NCBI RefSeq assembly: GCF_001457695.1
Contig: NZ_LN831025.1
Span: forward strand, 620,001 to 684,000
Origin: Campylobacter jejuni
Lineage (GTDB): Bacteria > Campylobacterota > Campylobacteria > Campylobacterales > Campylobacteraceae
DNA: 64,000 nt
Direction of reading: 5' to 3'
The notes beneath the pieces were generated by a model that was given only the letters and a program-made list of their open reading frames with translations, searched no databases and was not told the origin of the DNA. The translations under genes and the position numbers were made by a program. This document shows, in pieces, positions 55,489-64,000 of this stretch. How positions within the stretch are numbered: the first letter of the stretch is position 1; each line of letters opens with the position of its first letter.

Positions 55489-58075
55489 GTGAGAAATGAG
55501 ATGAAAAAATATTTTAATATTTTTAAAATTTTTACAAATAAGACAAATTCAAAATTTGGCTTGGGCGTTTGTAGTGTGGTTTTATCTTCTTCGGTTTGTT
55601 TTGCGGCGGTTCAGGCTACAAGCAAGGATGGAAAAATTTTTTATATTTCTGAACATTCTTTTAAGGATAATCAAGTTTATGATCCTCAAGCAGAAATTTT
55701 TAAAAAAATTAATGGAAAAAATTTCTATGCTTCTAAGTCAAAATACCCTATATCAAATTTAACTATGATTTATAATAACCCTAAATCTGGAAATAAAAAT
55801 TTATCCAAGCTTGAAATTTTAACTCCGGATACTTCAAAAGAAGAGATCATAACAGCTTTTAGTACTTTAGGAACCGTATCTTCAGATACTCAAGCCGTTC
55901 CTAGTTCTTTTATACCTTTTATTGTAACAGCTTATGCTCAAAATACAAATGCAACAAATAATAAACTTATATTAGAAAATGGAGAATTGTCTTCTGTGTA
56001 TTTTTGCAAACCAAGCATAGGGGATTGTGGAGTACCTAATAATTCTCAAAAAGGCGATCGTTTTAAGTATTTAATTACTGCGGCGTTTACTGACAGGGAG
56101 GGGGATTTAACAATCAAACCATTTTAAAAGAAAACTCCTATATCAATATGGGTGTAGAAAATATCTACACCTTGCCCTTAAATGGAGCTCCTTATATTTC
56201 AGGATCTGTAGCTTTTGATGGTGAAGCTAAAGACAATAAATTAATCTTAGAGTCAAATACAAAAATTGACCTTCATAATTCCCAGTATTTTTCAGATGAA
56301 GAAGGTAAGGATATTTATGATGAAAGAATTACTCGTTTAATGGGAGCTTTTGGCATAAATTCTAATTTACAAAACAATAAAGTTCTTATCGATTCAGCCA
56401 ATATCGTCCTTCATGGGCCAGATGGTGAGTATACAGCTCGTTCGACCTTTGAAATTTTAGGTGCTTTAGCTGATGTAAATAATCTTAAAAAATACAATGT
56501 AAGTAAAAATTCCGTAATAATTAAAAATTTAAATTTAGATTTAATGGTAAATTCGCAAAATAAAATAACTTTTTATGATGCTGTTTTATTTGGAGAAATT
56601 TACGGTGGAAGAACATTACAGGGTAATGCAGAGAAAAATTCTATAGAAGTTTATCATTTTAACTCATTAGATCATCTTAATAAAAACATTAAAACACATG
56701 CATCGTTAAACCTCTATGGTGGGTATTCTAATGATGGTGAAGCTAATGGAAATAAAATTGTATTTCGTCTTAAAAAACCTTTAAAAATCAGTGATAATTT
56801 TTATGGAAAAAATTATTACAATCTTTACGGAGGTTTTGCTACGGAGGGTGCGAATTTTAATGTTTTTGATATACAAAATGATTTAACCTATGAAAAAGTT
56901 CCACAAAATTATTCTGATAAATTTACCGTATATGCAGCAAGAACTTTAAGCGGAAAAGCAAATAATAATACCTTAAGTATAAAAGATTCTGTTATTTCAT
57001 TGCCCTTATATGCTTTTATTACAAGTGAAACTACGCTAGATGGTATTAGACTATATCGCCGATGAATCAAACAATAATGAAGTAAATTTTGAAAATATTA
57101 AATCATCTAAAAATTTAAGTTTGATGATCAATGCTAAAAATGTTTCAAATAATAAAATAAATTATAATCTCATTCAGAGTTTAATCGAAGCGAGTTCTTT
57201 AGGAAAGGGTTTAAAAATTATTTTAAAAGCAACTCAAAATGCAAACAACAATCTTATAAAGCTTAAAGATTGTTCTTCGGCTGCCGTGGAAAGTTCGTGC
57301 ATTATAAAAGCAGATAAAGAAAGTGCTTTTAATAAAATCATCATCAACAACACAGCTTTTAGCACTGCCTCAGATAAAAGACAAGGTTATGTGGGGTTGA
57401 TAGCTGGAGTGTCTGCAAATTCTCATGATAATATCATGGAATTTGTTAATTTAAACATAGATGAGTATAAAAATCAAGATGCTATATTTTTAGCTCCATC
57501 TGGAACTTCGGATATTTCAAATTTTAAATCTTATAACAATACTTTATATTTAGGTGGAGAGTTGAATTTCTTTAAAGATGTAAATATCGATTTGCTTTCT
57601 GGTTCTGTTTTTCATGAAGTAAATAAAAAAGGTAAAATAATCACTCAAATTCTACCGCATCAAGAAGATTTTTCTAAAAACAATCGTTTGATTATAGATA
57701 CTCAAGATGTCAAATCAGAAGTGGTAAATAACTTTGAAAATTTTACTTATTTTACCAAATAAAATAAAAAATCCTATCTTGACTATAGAAAAACTTATCA
57801 ATCTTCCTGCAAATGGAAGTATGGAAATTTTTACTAAAAATAAACCAACAAAAGGAAAATATATTCTCATACAAAGTGATGTTGGAATTTATGATGGTGA
57901 CAATGGATTGTTAAATCAACAAGAATTAGAAAATTTGTTAGAAAAAATGAAAAATAATAAAAATAAATTTAATTACAACAAGATAGAAAAGTTAGCTAAA
58001 AGTACATTGAAAAATGTAAATTTTAGCTTTGAAGTTTCAGATGATGCAAAAATAATTTATATCAACATACTTTAA
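55489..58075 (+). pseudogene. Large exported repetitive protein, at least three frameshifts
   Basis: It begins with a long signal peptide (LGVCSVVLSSSVCFAAVQAT), using a GTG ten bases after AAAAGG; an ATG at 55501 is possible. The frame is restored by adding one G to the G5 run at 56100-56104, dropping one base near 57050, and dropping one base near 57765, giving about 862 residues. The body repeats a motif of the form NNKLILENG, DNKLILESNTKI, NNKVLIDSANIVL, which suggests a beta-solenoid. It lacks a C-terminal autotransporter barrel, and the TpsA gene follows after 11 nt. It is likely a surface or secreted protein of the same locus, dead here. Confidence 0.75.
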
Positions 58076-58086
58076 AGGAGAGTAAC

Positions 58087-61000
58087 ATGAAAAAGATGAG
58101 TAAACATATAGTTTTATCATTTGTGGTGAGTTCTTTGCTCTTTTCTCAAGCTTATGCTTTACCAAGTGGAGGTAAATTTACTCATGGTTCAACAGGAAGT
58201 ATAAGTTCAAGCAATGGCACGATGAATATCACAGGAAACAAAGGAGCTGGAACTGGTGGAAATAACTTTGTTATCCAATGGGGTGGCGGTTTTAATATAG
58301 GACAAAATGAAAGTGTAAATTTTAACGGCAAAAATCAAAACTACCTAAACATTGCTTATCAAAAAGATGCTTCTAAGATAGACGGAGCTTTAAATGGCGG
58401 GAATAACAATATCTTTTTAGTTAATCCCATGGGAGTTTTGATTGGCAAAACAGGAACTATCACTGCGGGAAAATTTGTAGCTAGCACGACAGCTTTAAAA
58501 GATTCAGATATCCAAAATTTTATTTCTCAAGGGATGAATTTTTCTCCAGCATTTGATGTAAGCAAGCAAGCAAGGAAATATTATAAATCTTGGAAAGATC
58601 AATGCAGATAATATTGTTTTAATAGGAAATTATGTTTATGTTAGCGTAGGAAAAGATAAAGAGAATAAAAATACTATTAAAATTGATAAAGATGGCTTCA
58701 AAGGCACGGCTATTGTTGAGGGATTTATGCAAAGGGATATGACAAGTTTTGCAAATGATAAATATCAATTTGGAGATTTTGGTACTATTTTAAAGTCATC
58801 TTGCAATGGAAAAGAGAGTCAAAATTTTTACAAAGCCATCACTATTGGCGGTTGGGAAAATGATAAAAATATTTAAGCATGGATTTTATTTTCAAATGGT
58901 TGGAATAAAGATGAATTAAATGGAATTTTTAAAGATGATTTAACAACTGTAAGATTGGTTAGCAATATAGATTTTGGATATAAAAATGCAGTGGATCCTG
59001 TGGGTGCAAGTAAATATGCCTTTAGTGGAATTTTTGATGGTGGAAATTATACTTTAAAAAATATACTTATCAATGCTCAAAACACGGACAAAGGATGGAA
59101 TACTGGTATTTTTGGTAAAGTTGAAGGAAAAGATGGTAATAATAAGGCTAAAATTTATAATCTTAATGTCGATGGTTTGAAATTTAGCGGAAAAACAAAT
59201 TCTGGAGGAGCTTTTGTTGGGCAAAGCTCTAACGCAGATTTTAGCAATATTCATTTAAAAAATATTGGAGATTTAATTTTCTTTGACCCAAATTCCAAAA
59301 ATGGAACCGGTGGATTTCTTTATGGTGGTGGTTTTGTAGGTTATGCCAAAAGTGGTTCTAGTTTTAATCGTATTAGTTTAGATAATTTTTCTAAAATCGC
59401 ACTACAGCCAGAGGGTAAATTTAGCAGTGCGTATCATTGATATTTACTTAGGTGGTTTTGCTGGCTATTCAGAAGGTAGTAATTTTTCTAATATTTTATT
59501 AAACAATATTGGCGGAGTAACGATTTTAGGTTCGGAAACAGGTGGTAATATTTTTGCAGGTGGTTTTGTAGGTTATGCTGGAGATAAATCATATTTTTCT
59601 CAAATTGATTTAAAAAATATAGGTAGTGTTCAAGCAGATGGTAAAACTTTTGTCAAGCATGCTGGCGCAGGAGGTTTTGCTGGAGCTATAAATGGAACTA
59701 ACTCTTTTGAAAAAATTTCTTTAATAAATTTTTGGAGATATTATTGCGAAAAGAGGATATGTTTGGGTTGTTAACGGTAACTTTAAAGTAGGTTCTGGCG
59801 GTTTTATAGGACTTTTAAATCCTTTAGATGATAAAATTTTATATGTTGATTTTAAAAATATATTATTAAACTTTGATCAAAAAATGCAAATTTACGCTAA
59901 AGCTGGAGATGGAGCTTCGAGCTATTTTCCAGATTTAAATAACTGGGAGTATAATTTTTTTGGTGGATTTTTTGGGGATTGTTTACATCAAAAGTTGGGA
60001 GAGCAAATTTTAATAATATTCAACTTAAATTTGGGCAAGATGTGAGTATTATTGCTCAAAAGTTTCGTTCAAATCCTAGTGAAAAGTATCAAGTTTATTT
60101 TATGGGTATTCTGTGAAAAATTGGAATGATGGAATTATGAAAACGGATAATGTTGCTATCTATTATGAAAAAAAATATAACACTAAGCAATATAATTGGT
60201 ATTATCAAGATATTAAAGATGGCTTTTTTGGGAGGGGAGTGCTATAAATGGTTATGCTTATAAAGATGGTAGATCATATGAATTTTATGATTATAATATA
60301 ATGAAAGATAGGGAGATAAATAAACAAATTATAGCTATTCTTGAAAAAGATGGAGTGATTAGTAAAGATTATAACAATGGATATGTTTCTTATTATGATG
60401 GTAATGCAAAAATTACTCCAGAAGTGCCTGATTTTAAAGATCCTGTATTATCCAAAGACGACTTTGATCCAAAATTGCTTCAAAGAATTTTAGATGATTT
60501 GATGAATGGAAAATGCACTTATGATTTTGATACCAAAACTTGGACTTACACAGATAGTAAGGGTGTGGTAGGAAAAGATGAAGCCAGTGAGATCACTCAA
60601 AGTTTAAATTTCTTAAATGCGTTTAAAGATACTGGAGTAGAACAAGAATTTTTAAAGTTATGGCAAGGTTCGCAAGAACAAAGTTATAAAAATTATACCA
60701 ATCTTTATGAAAAATGGACGCAAAAGAAAACTGCTATGGATAAAATCAAAACCGGCGAAGGTTATTTCGCTAGTTTTAAAGAAGAATTACAAAAATACCA
60801 AGAAGCCTTAGCTCAACTTGACAAAGAAAATAAAAACTATGAAAAAATCAAAGAATCAGGCTTAGTTAGCGATGAAACGCTTAGAGTTATGTATGCAAAA
60901 CTTTTAGAACAAAAAGAAGCTCTTGAAAAGCAGTTTGCGGATCTTAGTGGAAATGAAAGATTTCACTATAAGCTTGAAAATGAGATTCTAAATTCTCAAG

Positions 61001-61346
61001 GTTTTGCTATAAATGGAAGCGATGTAGATGGTAAAGTATACACTGGAAATTATAAATTCGAAGGAAAATTAGCCTCATTGCCAGAAAAATCAAATATATC
61101 TATCTATGAGCCAGATAAACAAAAAAAGAGGGAGGGGGTGAAGATCCAGACAAACCTTCTGTATTGCCGCCTGAAATTCCTGAAAAGGTTGTAGAAGCTC
61201 CTATAAAAATTCAAACTAAAGTAGACACAAAAAAAGAAGATGATGATCAAGTGGACATAGGAGAAGCAGATGCTAGAAGTAGTGGTTTGCGTTGTATTGT
61301 AAGTGATAATTTTAAGACAATGAACATTTGTGTAAATGCAAAATAG
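58087..61346 (+). pseudogene. TpsA exoprotein (filamentous hemagglutinin/HMW-like adhesin), multiply broken
   Basis: AAAGGAGAG precedes a good start and signal peptide (HIVLSFVVSSLLFSQAYALP). The next 150 residues are a TPS secretion domain (FVIQWGGGFNIGQNESVNF, FLVNPMGVLIGKTGTITAG; NPMG stands for the usual NPNG). The frame is lost at an AAGC repeat (58560-58575), a TAA at 58874-58876, near 59440, near 59730, at G4 59974-59977, near 60105, at G4 60234-60237 and at G5 61134-61138. Between these run GGFVGYA-type repeats, a coiled coil (about 60700-60960), and a proline-rich tail ending in a Cys pair (CIVSDNFKTMNIC). The intact protein would have been about 1085 residues. Confidence 0.85.
58560..58575 (+). 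repeat. AAGC tetranucleotide repeat at the first TpsA frameshift
   Basis: Three AAGC units followed by AAGG. Losing one 4-base unit restores the frame as DVSKQGNIINLGKINADN, the expected TPS-domain continuation. Confidence 0.8.
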
Positions 61347-61355
61347 GAAATAAAA

Positions 61356-63043
61356 ATGAGAAAAATTTTAGTTGTTTTAATCTTATTGTAAGTATTTTCA
61401 CATGCTGAAGAGCTAAATAATAATAAAATAAGAGAGCTTATAGAAAGCTCTTCTGAAGCAAATGGACCACAAAATAAAAATTAAAAAATACATTAAAAAA
61501 TCAAAAAAGCCCTGTAAATTTTAAAGAGCAAAATACTACAAATATTGCAAATTTACAAACTGATCAAAATGAAGCTAAGGTTTTTGTAAGAGAGTATGTT
61601 TTGCATATCGATAATAAAGATTTGACATTTAAAAAATTAAGAATTAGCGAAAAATAAATTCAAGATGCAATAGCTGAATATCGCAACCAAGAATTAAGCT
61701 TACAAAATTTAAAAGATATAACAAACATTATAGCTTATTATTGTCAAGTAAGTGGCTATCCTTCGGCAACTGCTTATATACCACCGCAAGATTTAAGTTC
61801 TAACAAAGTGCAAATTAACATAGCTTTTGGAACTTTAGGAAAAGTAATCATTAAAAACAACTCAGGTGTGAGAGATTATGCTTTAGAGAGTAAATTGAAC
61901 AAAAATCTTAAAGGGAAAGTTATCACAACTAAAAATGTGGAAAATGAAATTTACAAAATCAATGAAATATACGGAATCTAAACCAATGCTAATTTACAAT
62001 CAGGTGATGGTTATGGAGAAAGCGATGTTATTATAGAAGTAAACAAAGGTGATAGTGCAACTTTAACTTTATATTCTAACAACTATGGGACTAAAGAAAC
62101 AGGTCGTTTTAGAGCAGGAATGAGTCAAAGTTTAAACAATATAGCAAGACAAGGGGATAACTTAAATTTTTATCTTCAAGATAGCGATGAAAATCAAATA
62201 GATTATGGGATTAATTATAGTACTTTTATAGGAAATTTAAAAATTACTCCATTTGCAACTCAAGGACATTATGTTCTTGGTGGAATTTATAGAAATCTTG
62301 GTTTTTATGGGGACTCTATGAATGTTGGGGTAAATTTTTCTTATCCCGTGTTTTTATATACCGAGTATTCTTTATATCTTGTTTCGGGTTTTACTCATAA
62401 AAAGATTAAAGATTATTATCTTGATGGTTTAGTAAGTAATGAAAAAGCGAGCAATAGTGTAAATTTAGGCATAGAAGGAACCTATAAAGGTTTAGAGAAT
62501 AATGTCCTAAGTTATACCTTAAATTTTACATATGGCAATGTTGAAAACGATGGTGATTCTTCTGGATTTAATGGAGTAAATTTAGGGAATTTTGGAAAAA
62601 TGAATTTAAATTTAAGCAACGAATATCAATTCCAAGAACGCTTAACTCACATTTTTCAACTCAATTATCAAAAAGTTATCGGTGGTGCTGTTTTAGATAG
62701 TAGTGAATCCGTGTCTTTAGGTGGACCTTATGGTGTGCGTGCTTATTTAGAAGGCGAGGGGAGTGCGGATAATGTTGTTTCTGGCACCTTAGGAATAAGA
62801 TTTCAAACACCTTTAGAAGGGCTTTACTTGACTCCTTTTTATGATATAGGATATTCTTGGTATGAAAATAAAGAATATCAAAGCGAAAATCATTATTTTA
62901 TGGATGCAATGGGTATGCAAATACTCTATACAAGAAGTGCTAATTTTTATGTAAAAATGGATGCCGCAAGAGCTGTTCATCGGTTTAAACACGATGGAGA
63001 ACATCGAGCAAGAGTTTATGTAAGCCTAGGAAAATACTTTTAA
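61356..63043 (+). pseudogene. TpsB outer-membrane transporter (ShlB/FhaC-type), with stops and a frameshift
   Basis: It starts nine bases after TpsA with AGGAAA upstream. The signal peptide is cut by TAA at 61389-61391 (RKILVVLILL, then VFSHAEEL). A frameshift follows in the A-rich DNA near 61480-61500. The POTRA region (VFVREYVLHIDNKDLTFKKL, then IIAYYCQVSGYPSATAYIPP) has a TAA at 61655-61657, and another lies at 61979-61981. From 62120 the 16-strand barrel is open to the end (SVSLGGPYGVRAYLEGEGSA is the family's conserved loop region) and closes with VYVSLGKYF. It would have secreted the adjacent TpsA protein. Confidence 0.88.
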
Positions 63044-63071
63044 CTTTGTGGGGTGATTGGAGAAATTTCTA

Positions 63072-63081
63072 CCCCCCCCCC
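63072..63081. repeat. Homopolymeric C10 tract (G10 on the minus strand)
   Basis: Ten C, 28 bases after the TpsB stop and before the rRNA leader. Such tracts in Campylobacter are normally in contingency genes; no intact gene covers it here. Confidence 0.9.
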
Positions 63082-63170
63082 ATTTTTCAACCCACCAAAT
63101 ACTTAATATAAATACTTACACAAATATTTATACTATTTAATCCTTTATTTAATCCCCTTTTAAGTTTAAT

Positions 63171-63180
63171 TGGTTATACT
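63171..63180 (+). promoter_or_regulatory. Candidate rRNA operon promoter
   Basis: An extended -10, TGGTTATACT (TATACT at 63175-63180), about 375 nt upstream of 16S rRNA. Other weak AT-rich boxes exist, so this is only a candidate. Confidence 0.4.
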
Positions 63181-63481
63181 TTCATTTCCTTTTTTGAAAA
63201 AAGGACTTAAAATCTTTTAAATTATAAAGTTTCACTAGCTTAGTAGATTTTATAAATTAACTCTTTTGGTTTTTATCTTATAAACTAAAAGCTTTTTTAT
63301 AAATCTTGTTTTTTAATTTAAAAACTTTTCTTTTAAAAATGGTTTTTTGTTTTGTTCTTTTAAATTAGTATTGTTATTCAAATCTTATTAGTCAATCTTT
63401 GAAATCTAAATAAGTGATCGATTGAGCCAGAAAGATTTAGGCATAAGCAATTATGTAAAATCTATTCAATCTAATAATTAA

Positions 63482-63541
63482 AAAGATTAAAAACTTTTCT
63501 TTTAATCTTTCATAACTTTTTCTTTGAAGAAAAAGATTAAA
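63482..63541 (+). promoter_or_regulatory. Three-arm inverted repeat in the rRNA leader
   Basis: AAAGATTAAAA (63482-63492) pairs with TTTTAATCTTT (63500-63510) over 11 bp. The latter can also pair with AAAGATTAAA (63532-63541) over 10 bp. The two hairpins exclude each other and end 12 bases before 16S rRNA, where processing stems usually lie. Confidence 0.65.
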
Positions 63542-63553
63542 CTATCTATAATT

Positions 63554-64000
<447 letters not shown>

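Larger units (their letters stand above)
63082..63553 (+). other. rRNA operon leader region, non-coding
   Basis: About 470 bases, AT-rich, without coding potential. It holds a promoter candidate (63175-63180), a TGTTCTTTT segment (63353-63361) resembling the boxA antitermination element, and two alternative hairpins just before 16S rRNA. Confidence 0.7.

Noticed and set aside
55489-58075. Classical autotransporter
   Set aside because: No C-terminal beta-barrel or terminal aromatic residue typical of autotransporters is present; the protein ends in a charged region followed at once by TpsA.
61389-61981. TAA codons in TpsB as recoded sense codons
   Set aside because: Only TGA has a recoding system in this genome. 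The neighbouring frameshift and other broken genes point to simple decay.
48984-63043. Frameshifts as sequencing or assembly errors
   Set aside because: About 50 genes in the first 48 kb, with many A and T runs, are open end to end, so a general indel problem is unlikely. Single cases such as the T7 run could still be errors and need high-accuracy reads.
63044-63553. tRNA or small gene in the rRNA leader
   Set aside because: I found no cloverleaf, no CCA-adjacent acceptor and no open frame with a ribosome site; the segment looks like a leader only.

Overview
The window is Campylobacter jejuni chromosome, or a very close relative. The DNA is about 30% GC, the 5' part of a 16S rRNA gene at the right edge is of Campylobacter type, and the gene order from uvrB to that rRNA operon matches what I recall of the C. 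jejuni block Cj0680c to Cj0742. Species and locus names are from memory; no database was searched.

Layout. (1) 0-17 kb: uvrB, two small unknown proteins, a pseudopilin overlapping priA, the phase-variable invasion gene cipA (switched off here by a G10 tract), ispG, flgH behind a sigma-54 promoter, pta-ackA, a 1250-residue type IIG restriction-modification enzyme, and an rsmH gene followed by an FtsL-like protein. (2) 17-25 kb: ppiD-ftsA-ftsZ, the rod genes flgF and flgG behind a second sigma-54 promoter, and glnA. (3) 25-42 kb: cheZ, a U32 peptidase-family gene, purE, glyQ, waaA, the ffh-rpsP-khpA-rimM-trmD-rplS translation operon, a periplasmic transthyretin-like protein, DAHP synthase, an ArsC/Spx-like protein, an 80-residue selenoprotein hidden by an in-frame TGA, and dnaE. 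(4) 42-48 kb, mostly minus strand: yggS, flaC, prmC, an M48 peptidase, mog and corA.

(5) 47.9-54.4 kb: a seven-gene organophosphate uptake operon behind an exact match to the PhosR pho box. It has a binding protein, a phytase-like esterase, an alkaline-phosphatase-fold hydrolase, two permeases, an ATPase and a HAD phosphatase. Three of the seven genes are frameshifted, and one of these also carries a 37-bp tandem duplication. (6) 54.4-55.2 kb: the amino-acid-binding lipoprotein hisJ/cjaC. (7) 55.5-63.0 kb: a ruined two-partner secretion locus with a large repetitive exported protein, a TpsA exoprotein and its TpsB transporter, all broken many times. (8) 63.0-64.0 kb: a C10 tract, the rRNA leader with mutually exclusive hairpins, and the first 447 nt of 16S rRNA.

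About 50 housekeeping genes in the first 48 kb are open end to end, apart from the cipA tract. The many breaks in regions 5 and 7 are therefore real gene decay or slippage and not poor sequence quality. The most interesting items are the selenoprotein with its bSECIS hairpin, the PhosR-controlled operon in decay, the recurrent one-G deletions and the AAGC repeat frameshift in the secretion locus, CheZ with a FliM-like N-terminus, and the FtsL candidate.
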